A stretch of DNA of 64,000 nt from Paenibacillus rhizovicinus (GTDB taxonomy: Bacteria; Bacillota; Bacilli; Paenibacillales; Paenibacillaceae): NCBI RefSeq assembly GCF_010365285.1, contig NZ_CP048286.1, positions 2,432,501 through 2,496,500 of the forward strand, read 5' to 3'. Every line of letters begins with the position of its first letter. The stretch's first letter is position 1. Of the stretch, positions 42,775 through 51,176 are shown in pieces. The notes under the pieces were generated by a model. It was given only the letters and a program-made list of their open reading frames with translations, searched no databases and was not told the DNA's origin. Made by a program: the position numbers and the translations under genes.

Positions 42775-44814
42775 TTAGGCGAGATTTAGGCCATGCAGTA
42801 CGAGATCGATGATTTTGATTCCGATGAACGGCACGATAACTCCGCCGATTCCGTACAGCAGCACGTTGCGCGTCAGCAGCCGGTCCGCGCTCATGGCACG
42901 GTATTTGACGCCTTTCATCGCGATCGGAATGAGCAGCGGGATAATGATCGCATTGAAGATCAGCGCCGACAGAATGGCCGACTTCGGCGAAGCCAGGTTC
43001 ATGATGTTGAGCGACTGCAGCTGCGGCATCGCCAGGATGAACATCGCCGGAATGATGGCAAAATATTTCGCGATGTCGTTGGAAATCGAGAACGTCGTCA
43101 GCGCGCCGCGCGTAATGAGCAGCTGCTTGCCGATCGAGACGACGGACAGCAGCTTCGTCGGATCGGAATCGAGATCGATCATGTTGGCCGCTTCCTTCGC
43201 CGCCATCGTGCCGGAGTTCATCGCGAGTCCCACGTCGGCTTGCGCCAGCGCCGGCGCATCGTTCGTACCGTCGCCCGTCATCGCGACGAGCTTGCCTTCC
43301 ATCTGTTCTTTGCGGATGGCGGCGATTTTGTCCTCCGGCTTCGCTTCCGCGATGAAGTCGTCGACGCCCGCTTCCAGCGCGATCGTCGCAGCCGTCAGCG
43401 GATTGTCGCCGGTACACATGATCGTCTTGATGCCCATGCCCCTCATCTCCGCGAACCGTTCCTTCAGCCCCGGCTTCACGGTATCCTTCAAGTAAATGAC
43501 CCCGTAAATCTTATCGCCGATGGCAACCGCCAGCGGCGTTCCGCCTGCCTTGGCAATACGGTTCGCAATGTCGTCCAATCCGCCGGGTATGCTGCCGCCT
43601 TGAGCCGTAATATAGCGTTTCATCGCGTCGACGGCGCCTTTGCGAATCTTCGTGCCGTCCGCCAGGTCGAGGCCGGACATCCGCGTCTCGGCCGTGAATT
43701 CGACCGGTTCGGCCGCTTCGTCGCCGGGATGGCCCGGCACCGTGCCCAGCTTGAGCGCCAGCTCCACGATGGAACGTCCTTCCGGCGTTTCGTCTTTCAA
43801 TGAAGCCCGCAGCGCCGCCGTTGCCATCTCCTGCGCCGATACGCCGCTAACAGGCGCGAACTCCGATGCCATCCGGTTGCCGTACGTAATCGTACCGGTC
43901 TTATCCAGGATGAGCGTGTCGATATCGCCGGCGGCTTCAACCGCCTTGCCCGACATCGCGAGCACGTTAAACTGCGTGACGCGGTCCATGCCGGCAATCC
44001 CGATCGCGGATAGCAGGCCGCCGATCGTCGTAGGGATCAAGCACACGAGCAGGGCGATGAGCGTCGCGATGTCCAGATGGACGTTGAGATAGTCCGCCAT
44101 CGGCACCATCGTGACGATGACGATCAAGAAGATCATCGTGAGCACGGCGAGCAGCGTCGTCAATGCGATTTCATTCGGCGTCTTCTGCCGTTTGGCGCCT
44201 TCGACGAGCGCGATCATCCGATCGAGGAACGACTCGCCGGGATCCGTCATGACTTTCACGACGATGAAGTCCGATACGACCCTCGTACCGCCGGTAACGG
44301 ACGAGAAGTCGCCGCCGGCTTCCTTGATGACCGGCGCGGACTCGCCGGTAATGGCCGATTCGTCGATGGACGCGAGCCCTTCGACGATCTCGCCGTCGGT
44401 CGGGATCATCTCCCCGGTATCGACGCGGACGATGTCCCCTTTGCGCAGCTGCGTGGACGATACTTGCTTCAGCGAGCCGTCTTTCTGGACGACCTTGGCC
44501 GTCGTCTCCGACTTGGTCTTGCGCAGCGTATCCGCTTGCGCCTTGCCTCGGCCTTCCGCCAGCGCTTCGGCGAAGTTCGCGAACAGCACGGTGAAGAGCA
44601 GGATGATGAACACGGCGATATTATAGCCCCGGCCGGAACCGCCCGCGGCGAAGAGATCCGGCTTGATCGAGAGCAAGAAGGTGATCAGCGTCCCGACTTC
44701 GACGATGAACATGACCGGATTCTTGATCATGACCGCGGGGTTCAGCTTCTTGAACGCGTCCGCGGCCGCTTGGACGATGATTTCTCCTGAATACGTTTTT
44801 TTGCTGGCCTCCAT
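42775..44814 (-). CDS. kdpB: Potassium-transporting P-type ATPase subunit B
   Basis: The 679-residue catalytic subunit has the P-type motifs in order: TGES (ITGESAPV), the phosphorylation site DKTGTITYG near residue 305, and [10 protein letters not shown]. About seven membrane helices are spread at both ends. It hydrolyses ATP to drive K+ through KdpA. GGAGG precedes the ATG. A long 241 bp gap with paired inverted repeats separates it from kdpA, which is unusual for this operon. Confidence 0.97.
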   Translation of the reverse strand: MEASKKTYSGEIIVQAAADAFKKLNPAVMIKNPVMFIVEVGTLITFLLSIKPDLFAAGGSGRGYNIAVFIILLFTVLFANFAEALAEGRGKAQADTLRKTKSETTAKVVQKDGSLKQVSSTQLRKGDIVRVDTGEMIPTDGEIVEGLASIDESAITGESAPVIKEAGGDFSSVTGGTRVVSDFIVVKVMTDPGESFLDRMIALVEGAKRQKTPNEIALTTLLAVLTMIFLIVIVTMVPMADYLNVHLDIATLIALLVCLIPTTIGGLLSAIGIAGMDRVTQFNVLAMSGKAVEAAGDIDTLILDKTGTITYGNRMASEFAPVSGVSAQEMATAALRASLKDETPEGRSIVELALKLGTVPGHPGDEAAEPVEFTAETRMSGLDLADGTKIRKGAVDAMKRYITAQGGSIPGGLDDIANRIAKAGGTPLAVAIGDKIYGVIYLKDTVKPGLKERFAEMRGMGIKTIMCTGDNPLTAATIALEAGVDDFIAEAKPEDKIAAIRKEQMEGKLVAMTGDGTNDAPALAQADVGLAMNSGTMAAKEAANMIDLDSDPTKLLSVVSIGKQLLITRGALTTFSISNDIAKYFAIIPAMFILAMPQLQSLNIMNLASPKSAILSALIFNAIIIPLLIPIAMKGVKYRAMSADRLLTRNVLLYGIGGVIVPFIGIKIIDLVLHGLNLA

Positions 44815-44855
44815 GGTGATCCTCCTTATAAAGCTTGGATAAAGTTATTCCCTAC

Positions 44856-44973
44856 GGTCGGCAAAGGTCTCCAATCGCTGTTGTACTCGGATATATTTCA
44901 TTTCATAAGACATTTAGAGGTTTATATCCGATTACAAAGGCGACCACTTCGTTTTTCCGACTCTCTGCCGACC
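44856..44973 (-). other. Nested inverted repeats in the kdpA-kdpB gap
   Basis: Outer arms GGTCGGCA (44856-44863) and TGCCGACC (44966-44973) enclose inner arms TCGGATATA (44887-44895) and TATATCCGA (44923-44931). Both pairs are perfect. The layout could fold into one long hairpin in the kdp transcript. It may act in mRNA processing or in tuning kdpB relative to kdpA; no known riboswitch is recognised. Confidence 0.55.
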
Positions 44974-45055
44974 TTCGGTCACTCTTTACAATCTTTAAAC
45001 TCGTAAAGCAGAAGGCTTGACTCGCGGTCTTGCACGCTCGTCGGCCTGTTATTTA

Positions 45056-46735
45056 TTACTTAGGCATTGCCAGGTGTTCTGCGATTGGGCCCAGCGCCAG
45101 TGCTGGGAAGAACGTTAGTGCTCCGATGACCAGGATGATGACCAGCAGGATGCCCGAGAACAACGCCGTGTTCGTCCGGAGCGTTCCTGTCGTCACCGGC
45201 ACGACGCGTTTGACTGCCAGCGAGCCCGCGATTGCGATCATGGCCGTGATCGAGACGTAACGGCCGAGCAGCATGACGACGCCGATGCCGATATTGTAAA
45301 AGTCCGTATTGGCGTTCAGGCCGCCGAAGGCCGAGCCATTATTGGCTGCGCCCGATGTGAACGCATAGAGCACCTCCGACAAGCCGTGCATGCCGCCGTT
45401 CGAGATGGACGACTGCGCGCTCGAACTGAGGAACGCGATGGCCGTCGGCGCCAATATGATGAGCGGGTGGATCAGCAGGGCGATGGAAGCGAGCTTCACT
45501 TCCTTGCCTTCGATTTTCTTGCCAAGAAATTCCGGCGTTCGTCCGACCATCAGGCCGCATATAAATATGGATAGGATAAGATACAATAACCCATTAAGAA
45601 GGCCGACGCCCTTGCCGCCGAATACATTATTAAGCATCATTTCGGCAAGTGCCGTGAATCCGCCAAGCGGAGTCAGCGATTCATGCATGTTGTTGACGCT
45701 GCCTGTCGTAGCCGCCGTCGTTACGGTCGTGAACAATGCGGATTCCGAGATGCCGAACCGCACTTCCTTGCCTTCCATGTTCCCGTGAACGCCCATGGCA
45801 TCCAATGCGCCGACGCCTTTGTATTCCGCGACGAACACGGTCACCAGCATGACCAGGAAGATGACGCTCATCGCGCCGAACACGGCCCAGCCTTGTTTCT
45901 TATTGCGGATCATCAGACCGAACGCGTAAATCAGCGCCGTAGGCAGCAGCATCATGCAAAGAATATGGACCAAATTCGTCAGCGCCGTCGGGTTCTCGAA
46001 CGGATGCGCCGCATTGGTGCCCATCCAGCCGCCGCCGTTCGTGCCAAGATGCTTGATCGACTCGAGCGATGCAATGAGGCCGCGGGTTATCGTCTGTTCT
46101 CCCCCGTCCAGCGTCGAAGCGTGAACGGCGCCGAGCAGCGTTTGCGGTACCCCCTGAAACACCAGGAACAGCGCAACCAAGAAGGCAAGCGGCAGAAATA
46201 CGCGCGTAATGGAACGAATGACGTCGACGTAGAAGTTGCCGAGGTCGTCCTTGCGGCCGATCAAGCCGCGAATGAAGGCAATCGCCACCGCGAAGCCCGT
46301 CGCCGCCGATGTAAACATCGAGAACGTAATCACCAGCAATTGCGACAGATACGATAATCCGTTCTCGCCGCTGTACGATTGCCAGTTCGTATTGGTCATG
46401 AACGATACCGCCGTATTGAACGCCTGACCTGCGGGCATATTTCCGATGCCGTCCGGGTTCAGCGGCAGATAACTCTGAAGGCGCAATACCAGATAACATA
46501 GAAGCAGCATGACAAAATTGGACAGCAGCACGGCGCTTAAGTAAGCGCGCCAGCCCATGGACTCTCCTTCGCGCACGCCCGCGATCCGGTAGAGCAGCCG
46601 CTCGATCGGACCGAATACCCGGTCCAGCCCCGTGCGTTCCTGCGCAAAGACTTTTACAAGATAGGTGCCGACCGGTTTGACCAGCAGCATGACGATCGCC
46701 AGCGTAATGGCGACTTGTACGAATCCCATAGCCAT
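45056..46735 (-). CDS. kdpA: Potassium-transporting ATPase subunit A (K+ channel subunit)
   Basis: The 559-residue membrane protein has about ten helices and the four pore-loop segments of KdpA: TNTNWQSYSGE, GTNGGGWMGTNAAHPFENP, TTAATTGSVNNMHES and GAANNGSAFGGLN. It forms the selective K+ path. The ATG at 46735 follows GAGGAGG at ten bases; a TTG two codons upstream is also open. A hairpin with AAATACAAGC/GCTTGTATTT arms lies in the 143 bp before it. Confidence 0.97.
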   Translation of the reverse strand: MAMGFVQVAITLAIVMLLVKPVGTYLVKVFAQERTGLDRVFGPIERLLYRIAGVREGESMGWRAYLSAVLLSNFVMLLLCYLVLRLQSYLPLNPDGIGNMPAGQAFNTAVSFMTNTNWQSYSGENGLSYLSQLLVITFSMFTSAATGFAVAIAFIRGLIGRKDDLGNFYVDVIRSITRVFLPLAFLVALFLVFQGVPQTLLGAVHASTLDGGEQTITRGLIASLESIKHLGTNGGGWMGTNAAHPFENPTALTNLVHILCMMLLPTALIYAFGLMIRNKKQGWAVFGAMSVIFLVMLVTVFVAEYKGVGALDAMGVHGNMEGKEVRFGISESALFTTVTTAATTGSVNNMHESLTPLGGFTALAEMMLNNVFGGKGVGLLNGLLYLILSIFICGLMVGRTPEFLGKKIEGKEVKLASIALLIHPLIILAPTAIAFLSSSAQSSISNGGMHGLSEVLYAFTSGAANNGSAFGGLNANTDFYNIGIGVVMLLGRYVSITAMIAIAGSLAVKRVVPVTTGTLRTNTALFSGILLVIILVIGALTFFPALALGPIAEHLAMPK

Positions 46736-46826
46736 ATTCAAATATCCTCCTCGTTATAGAAGCAGCCTTGCAAGGCGAAACGGCTGTCGCCCTCCTTCCG
46801 GCGGCGCGGAGCGTTTCGTTCCGGGG

Positions 46827-46872
46827 AAATACAAGCTTAAGGGTAAGCGGAAGCTTAGGCTTGCTTGTATTT
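46827..46872 (-). other. Hairpin between kdpF and kdpA
   Basis: AAATACAAGC (46827-46836) and GCTTGTATTT (46863-46872) are perfect 10 bp arms. It sits in the kdp leader between two translated genes. No T-run of terminator type follows on the minus strand. Confidence 0.6.
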
Positions 46873-46878
46873 CAAGGC

Positions 46879-46956
46879 TTAAAATTTCTCCGGTTTCACC
46901 AACACGAACCCGAGATAGATCAATAGCGCGATGGCGATAATTCCCATTGTGATCAT
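46879..46956 (-). CDS. kdpF: KdpF small membrane subunit
   Basis: A 25-codon ORF, too short for usual gene calls, reads MITMGIIAIALLIYLGFVLV and ends KPEKF. It is a single membrane helix with a short basic tail, the KdpF pattern. GGAGG lies six to seven bases before the ATG. It sits directly upstream of kdpA, its standard place, and stabilises the KdpABC complex in known systems. Confidence 0.9.
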   Translation of the reverse strand: MITMGIIAIALLIYLGFVLVKPEKF

Positions 46957-46983
46957 GGCGTTTCCTCCTTCGGAAGCATCATC

Positions 46984-47070
46984 TTATGCGCGCTCGCAAA
47001 ATTTCTTAAAACCCCAAAACAGTCCGAATACGATCGTCACCAAGACGACCATCGTAAAATCGTTCACCAT
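46984..47070 (-). CDS. 28-codon membrane micro-protein upstream of kdpF
   Basis: The ORF reads MVNDFTMVVLVTIVFGLFWG and ends FKKFCERA. GGAGGAGG precedes the ATG at about eight bases, which is as strong as for any gene here. It is one hydrophobic helix with a basic tail, the same design as KdpF but a different sequence. It lies 27 bp upstream of the kdpF start in the same direction. It could be a second small subunit or regulator of the pump. No family is recognised. Confidence 0.7.
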   Translation of the reverse strand: MVNDFTMVVLVTIVFGLFWGFKKFCERA

Positions 47071-47105
47071 CCGCGCAACCTCCTCCATAACCTCTCTCGC
47101 ATTCG

Positions 47106-47651
47106 TTACGATTTTCCATAGACTGCCGTATTATGCGCGTCCAGCAGAAAAGCTACGCTCCCGGTTTGGGAATGCGTGATTTGATCGGCGCCAAGGCTCT
47201 TGTAGATCAGCCGGCCATTCGTTCGGCTTGTGATGACATGCACCGTCCGATCGGTCCACTGGCGCACCATGCGCAAATATCTGCAGCAGAGCGACAGGCT
47301 GCTTTCGAACAGAAACACCTTGCCGACGGGAAAATCCGGCGACTGCCATTCATCCGCATCGATCGTATTGACCAGCAGGATGGACCTTGCTCCGAGCTTG
47401 GAGAGCCGCTGCCGCTCGGCGGCGCTGTTCGTTACGGCCGTGAACGGCACGCCCTTCGCCATCAGCTGCTTGATGAAATGTTCGCCGGCCTTCGTTAAGG
47501 ACGGGACTACGATCGTTTCCGGCGCCGATGCCGATGCCGATGTCTGAGTCTGCGTCGATGTCTGGATCTGTGTCTGTTGCGATGTCGATATCTGTGTCTG
47601 TGGCGATGTCGGCGCCCATGCCGGGCTCGTTTCAAGCTCTTGTCCGTTCAC
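47106..47651 (-). CDS. Uncharacterised protein at the head of the kdp genes
   Basis: The 181-residue protein has a disordered Gln/Thr/Ser-rich N-terminus of about 45 residues made of short repeats (QTQIQTSTQTQT, DNA 47525-47610). A compact domain with alternating helices and strands follows: ETIVVPSLTKAGEHFIKQLM, GARSILLVNTIDADEWQ and VHVITSRTNGRLIYKSLGAD. It looks Rossmann-like but I cannot name a family. The GTG start at 47651 follows GGAGG at seven bases. Position 35 bp before the micro-ORF implies co-transcription with kdp. Confidence 0.65.
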   Translation of the reverse strand: MNGQELETSPAWAPTSPQTQISTSQQTQIQTSTQTQTSASASAPETIVVPSLTKAGEHFIKQLMAKGVPFTAVTNSAAERQRLSKLGARSILLVNTIDADEWQSPDFPVGKVFLFESSLSLCCRYLRMVRQWTDRTVHVITSRTNGRLIYKSLGADQITHSQTGSVAFLLDAHNTAVYGKS

Positions 47652-47718
47652 GCTTCTGCCTCCTGTCCCTCGCTCTCGCGTTTGCCTAAAGTCATCTTAA
47701 TCCCGTTTCCCATAAATT

Positions 47719-47748
47719 CGGGGTAAAGAGATTCCGCTCCAGGTGTAA
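47719..47748 (-). promoter_or_regulatory. Direct TTTAC repeats before the kdp genes, candidate KdpE site
   Basis: On the minus strand TTTACACC (47748-47741) and TTTACCCC (47726-47719) are 22 bp apart, two helical turns. KdpE boxes in other bacteria are T-rich direct elements near the kdp promoter. The match is loose, and no clear -10/-35 pair is visible beside it. Confidence 0.3.
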
Positions 47749-47806
47749 AAAAAACATAAAAATGAGGCTCTTTCCCTCCCCGTGCCGCCAATCCGCTGCC
47801 GCCGAA

Positions 47807-48280
47807 TCAGAAAATGACGTACGCTTCGGCATGCCGGAAGCAGTACGCCGGATCGCCAAAGCTAGCGGGAAGCGGTCCCGCGGCTCCCGTCCCGGATCTG
47901 AACGCGCTGCCCGACGCCAGCGCTTGAAGCGCCATCAGAAACGCCGCGGTCCGCGCGTTCCCCCAGCTCTCTTGCTTGAGCAGCGCCTCGCGCAGCCCTT
48001 CGGCCAGCGTCGCGCGCTTCACCCGCTGAAAGGCGCATGCCCACTGAACGAAATCCCCCTTCAAGCGGCATTCGCGAAAGACGCCGGCACCCCAGTCGCC
48101 TTCCGCCGCGCTTAGCTTCACCATGCCGCAGCAATCGCCGCTGCCGCATCCGGGAACGAGCAGCCGCGCCGCCTCGCCGTCGAACCGGAAGCACTCGACT
48201 CTCGCAATCCTCGTGCTATCCATGCGTTCTTGCAGGAAAACCTTCGTCCGTCCATTCTGTTCCGCTTGCGCAGCCTGCAT
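47807..48280 (-). CDS. Uncharacterised protein directly under the c-di-AMP riboswitch
   Basis: The 157-residue soluble protein contains IARVECFRFDGEAARLLVPG, a Cys-bearing GCGSGDCCGMVKL, then FRECRLKGDFVQWACAFQRVK and a helical C-terminal half. I recognise no family. It is the first gene after the riboswitch terminator, so its expression should fall when c-di-AMP is high. That points to a role in potassium, osmotic or wall homeostasis, by inference. The ATG at 48280 follows AGGAG. It is 155 bp upstream of the next kdp-cluster gene. Confidence 0.65.
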   Translation of the reverse strand: MQAAQAEQNGRTKVFLQERMDSTRIARVECFRFDGEAARLLVPGCGSGDCCGMVKLSAAEGDWGAGVFRECRLKGDFVQWACAFQRVKRATLAEGLREALLKQESWGNARTAAFLMALQALASGSAFRSGTGAAGPLPASFGDPAYCFRHAEAYVIF

Positions 48281-48305
48281 GTCCCTTCACTCCTCTTGGA
48301 AAATA

Positions 48306-48350
48306 AAAAAGCCGAGAGGAAGAGAAATCTCCGCTCCCGGCTTCGCGGGC
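48306..48350 (-). terminator. Expression-platform terminator of the c-di-AMP riboswitch
   Basis: On the minus strand GAAGCCGGGAG and CCTCTCGGCTT form the stem, followed by a run of six T. It lies between the aptamer and the first gene. Ligand binding to ydaO-type aptamers favours such terminators. Confidence 0.85.
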
Positions 48351-48399
48351 AGCACAAAGAAACAAGTGCCGCCGCGCATTTGCCTGATTGTCTCTCTTG

Positions 48400-48550
48400 G
48401 TCCGCTTACGAGGTTAGCTGCCCTATTCGGGCTAGAGAGCGCCCTGCCCGGACAAGCCATGCCTGCCCGCGATTCACCCCTGGGCGGACGCCGGCAATCG
48501 GCGCCTCCCGCGGTTCCCCCGTTCCCCTTCGAAAGGGATTCAGCGATATT
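48400..48550 (-). promoter_or_regulatory. c-di-AMP (ydaO/yuaA-type) riboswitch aptamer
   Basis: The minus strand carries the family's hallmark blocks in order: CGCTGAAT (about 48548), GGGGGAACC (48520-48512), GGGGTGAATC (48480-48471), GCCCGAA (about 48432), and CAGCTAACCTCGTAAGCG (48420-48403). Closing CGCT/AGCG pairing forms P1. The class binds cyclic di-AMP and turns genes off, mostly genes for potassium uptake and cell wall remodelling. The promoter at 48581-48609 starts the leader and the terminator at 48306-48350 completes the switch. Recognition rests on sequence blocks; a covariance-model search was not possible. Confidence 0.93.
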
Positions 48551-48580
48551 GGAATGGATACCATTCATTTGTTGATACTA

Positions 48581-48609
48581 ATCGTAGTCCCGTCCTCAGG
48601 AATTGTAAA
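48581..48609 (-). promoter_or_regulatory. Sigma-A promoter of the riboswitch leader
   Basis: Minus strand TTTACA (48609-48604), a 17 bp spacer and TACGAT (48586-48581). The predicted start near 48574 leaves about 25 nt before the aptamer. Confidence 0.65.
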
Positions 48610-48765
48610 AAGCGGCCTGATGTCCGCAAACGGGCTTCTCGCCGAAAAATCGCAATGAAAACGCGCGCATCCGTTTATTTCGCGGAAAGTGCTGCCAATT
48701 TCTTCGGCATGCTTCTATTTGCTAAGCCGCTGACAAGCCCGACGTTCCTAAGCCGACTAGTTCTA

Positions 48766-48794
48766 TTGAATTTAACGATTTATAGGGGTACATT
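48766..48794 (+). promoter_or_regulatory. Sigma-A promoter of the Old Yellow Enzyme gene
   Basis: TTGAAT (48766-48771), 17 bp spacer, TACATT (48789-48794), 58 bp upstream of the ATG at 48852. Confidence 0.5.
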
Positions 48795-48851
48795 GAAGGT
48801 GTACAACTGCAGCGCAGACGATGCCCGAATAACTTGCAGGGAGGAATTATT

Positions 48852-49964
48852 ATGAGCACGAATTCCGTTAAAGCATTATTCCAGCCTTTCCGTTCGGACA
48901 AATTGACGCTCGACAATCGCATCGTCATGGCCCCCATGACGCGAGGCTTCTCGCCCGGCGGCGTACCCGGCGAGGACGTGGCGGCCTACTATAAGCGCCG
49001 TGCCGAGAACGGCGTCGGCCTGATCGTCACGGAAGGCACCTTGATCAATCATCCCGCGGCAGGCGCAAGCACGAAGTGGCCGCATTTCTTCGGCACGAAC
49101 GCCTTGGAGGGCTGGTCCGGCGTCGTTAAGGCCGTTCACGAAGCCGGCGGCAAAATCCTTCCGCAGCTGTGGCATATCGGCTTGACGCGCAAGCCCGGCA
49201 CCGGCACGAATCCGGAAGCGCCGTCGGTCGGTCCTTCCGGGCTCAACCTGGCCGGCGAACAAGTGGGCGACCCGCTCACCGAAGCGGAAATCGCCGATCT
49301 GATCGCTGCTTATGCTCAGGCGGCGGCCGATGCCAAACGGCTCGGCTTCGACGGCATCGAGCTGCATGGCGCCCACGGGTACCTGATCGACCAATTCTTC
49401 TGGGGCGTGACGAACGTTCGAACGGACCGCTACGGCGGCGACCTCGTGAAACGGACCCGCTTCGCGACGGAAGTCGTCGAAGCATGCAGACGCGCCGTCG
49501 GATCGGAGTTTCCGATCATCATGCGCTTCTCCCAATGGAAGGACGGCGCCTATGACGCGAAGCTCGCGGAATCGCCGGATGAATTAAGCCGCTTCCTGCA
49601 GCCGCTGGTCGACGCCGGCGTCGATGTCTTCCACTGCTCGACGCGCCGTTTCTGGGAGCCCGCGTTCGCGGACGGAGAGGACTTGAATTTGGCAGGCTGG
49701 ACGAAGAAGCTGACGGGCAAACCGACGATCACCGTCGGCTCGGTCGGACTCGATCTCGAGTTCACGCGTCTGTTCAAAGAGAAGAAAGGCGCCGAAGCGG
49801 TCAGCATCGACGGCTTGCTGGAACGGCTCGATCGCGGCGAATTCGACCTCGTCGCCATCGGCAGAGCCTTGCTGAACGATCCCGCATGGGCGAAGAAAAT
49901 CAAAGAAGGACGCCAGGATGAACTGCGTCCGTTCACGCCGGAAGCGACGCAAACGCTGTATTAA
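48852..49964 (+). CDS. NADH:flavin oxidoreductase, Old Yellow Enzyme family
   Basis: The 370-residue FMN enzyme reads LDNRIVMAPMTRGFSPGGVP at its start. It has LPQLWHIG, the FDGIELHGAHGYLIDQFFW active-site stretch, NVRTDRYGG and a C-terminal AIGRALLNDPAW. Members reduce activated C=C bonds of enones or nitro compounds with NAD(P)H. The physiological substrate is unknown. The ATG at 48852 follows GGGAGG; the frame opens six codons earlier with TTG. It is a single-gene unit with promoter and terminator. Confidence 0.9.
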   Translation: MSTNSVKALFQPFRSDKLTLDNRIVMAPMTRGFSPGGVPGEDVAAYYKRRAENGVGLIVTEGTLINHPAAGASTKWPHFFGTNALEGWSGVVKAVHEAGGKILPQLWHIGLTRKPGTGTNPEAPSVGPSGLNLAGEQVGDPLTEAEIADLIAAYAQAAADAKRLGFDGIELHGAHGYLIDQFFWGVTNVRTDRYGGDLVKRTRFATEVVEACRRAVGSEFPIIMRFSQWKDGAYDAKLAESPDELSRFLQPLVDAGVDVFHCSTRRFWEPAFADGEDLNLAGWTKKLTGKPTITVGSVGLDLEFTRLFKEKKGAEAVSIDGLLERLDRGEFDLVAIGRALLNDPAWAKKIKEGRQDELRPFTPEATQTLY

Positions 49965-49975
49965 ACCACATGAAT

Positions 49976-50014
49976 CAGGCTGTTCTCGATCTTGATCGGG
50001 GACAGCCTGTTTTG
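49976..50014 (+). terminator. Terminator of the Old Yellow Enzyme gene
   Basis: CAGGCTGT with inner CGATC pairs with GATCG and ACAGCCTG, then TTTT. It starts 12 bp after the stop codon. Confidence 0.88.
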
Positions 50015-50058
50015 CCGATTGGAGCGTGCTTGGACGTACAGATACGAATTGCCGCCCC

Positions 50059-50112
50059 ATGACAAAGAGCCATGAATGAACCGCGCGGCGCGGTCTTCAT
50101 GGCTCTTTGTCA
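50059..50112. terminator. Long perfect hairpin after the dioxygenase gene
   Basis: ATGACAAAGAGCCATGAA (50059 on) and its exact complement ending at 50112 enclose ACCGCG/CGCGGT. The stem is over 20 bp. It lies about 80 bp beyond the minus-strand stop at 50195. T-runs are weak, so it may act as a bidirectional block or mRNA stabiliser. Confidence 0.6.
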
Positions 50113-50194
50113 TGCGCGATGTCCGCGCGGTCTGCGCGGGCGATCTAAGCGCGATCTATACGAGAATTGTGCGCGAATCGTACGTGTGCTGCTC

Positions 50195-51055
50195 CTACGC
50201 GTTCTCTCCGTTCTTCTCCCATGCGAACCCGCCGACTTGATTCCAAGCCGAGCCGTACGGCGTGTTTCCGCCCCGGTACGGCAGCGTTACGACGCCAGCC
50301 GCGCAGCGCACGATGCCCTTGTTGCTGCCGCAAATCGTCAGGCCCGTGTCGTCGAACAGCGTGTCGGCCAGCTGATAGGCATCAGACGCCCGGTACGAGA
50401 ATACGATTCCCCGGCGCGGCTTGCCCGACGCGTTCGCATCCGAGCCATGCAGCGTCAAGGTATGATGAATGCTGATGCCGCCGGTTTTCGGGGTAATGAG
50501 CACGATATCATTCGGATTGGCCGGCCGTTCCCAATACCGGCTCTCCTGGCATTCCGCCGCGAACCGCCCGTCGCTCAGATGATTCAGCTGCCCCAGTCGA
50601 TGGCTGCCCTTGACCATCCGCATGCAGCCGTTCTCCGGCGTCGCATCGTCGAGCATGACCATGACCGACAGCAGATCGGTGTTCGTATGCGGGTAGAAAG
50701 CATAGTCCTGATGCCAGGCGAAGATGCCCACGCCCTTCGTCGGCGGCTTCGTCGCCAGCTTGGAATGCTGCAGCTCGATGTCCGCTCCGAGCAGCGGGAT
50801 CAGCTTGGCGACGATCGCCGGATGCTTCGCCAGCTTCAGAAAGGCCGGGTGAAGCGCCGTAATGCCGAGCGAATGCACCGTCTTCGTCTCGTAATCCTTC
50901 TGCGAGCGGAGCGCCGTAATTTGCGGCTGTTCGCAAGCGAGACGCAGCTCCTCCACTTCCTCCGCGGTCAAAATATCGTCAAATACGAGAAATCCGTCTT
51001 CCCAATAACGGCTGATTTCCTGTTCGGTCAAACCCTGCTCGATCCCGTTGGCCAC
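50195..51055 (-). CDS. Phytanoyl-CoA dioxygenase family protein
   Basis: The 286-residue enzyme has the Fe(II)/2-oxoglutarate double-stranded beta-helix motifs. AWHQDYAFYPH carries the HxD pair, and ISIHHTLTLHGSDANASGK carries the distal His, followed by an Arg-bearing KPRRGIVFSYR for 2-oxoglutarate. It hydroxylates an unknown small molecule. The start is a GTG at 51055 with GGGAG upstream. It is divergent from an AraC regulator at 51177 that probably controls it. Confidence 0.87.
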   Translation of the reverse strand: MANGIEQGLTEQEISRYWEDGFLVFDDILTAEEVEELRLACEQPQITALRSQKDYETKTVHSLGITALHPAFLKLAKHPAIVAKLIPLLGADIELQHSKLATKPPTKGVGIFAWHQDYAFYPHTNTDLLSVMVMLDDATPENGCMRMVKGSHRLGQLNHLSDGRFAAECQESRYWERPANPNDIVLITPKTGGISIHHTLTLHGSDANASGKPRRGIVFSYRASDAYQLADTLFDDTGLTICGSNKGIVRCAAGVVTLPYRGGNTPYGSAWNQVGGFAWEKNGENA

Positions 51056-51176
51056 CGTCGATCACTCCCGCGCATCCGTAATGTTGCTGCTCTTTTATCA
51101 TAGAGGTGACAACCATGCGCCGCTATAATAGACTGGTTATGAAATATCAGGATTCGGCGAAAGGCTGGGAGCTTCC

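Noticed and set aside
48287-48568. 93-codon open frame on the minus strand
   Set aside because: It covers the c-di-AMP riboswitch and its terminator; the sequence is explained as a structured leader.
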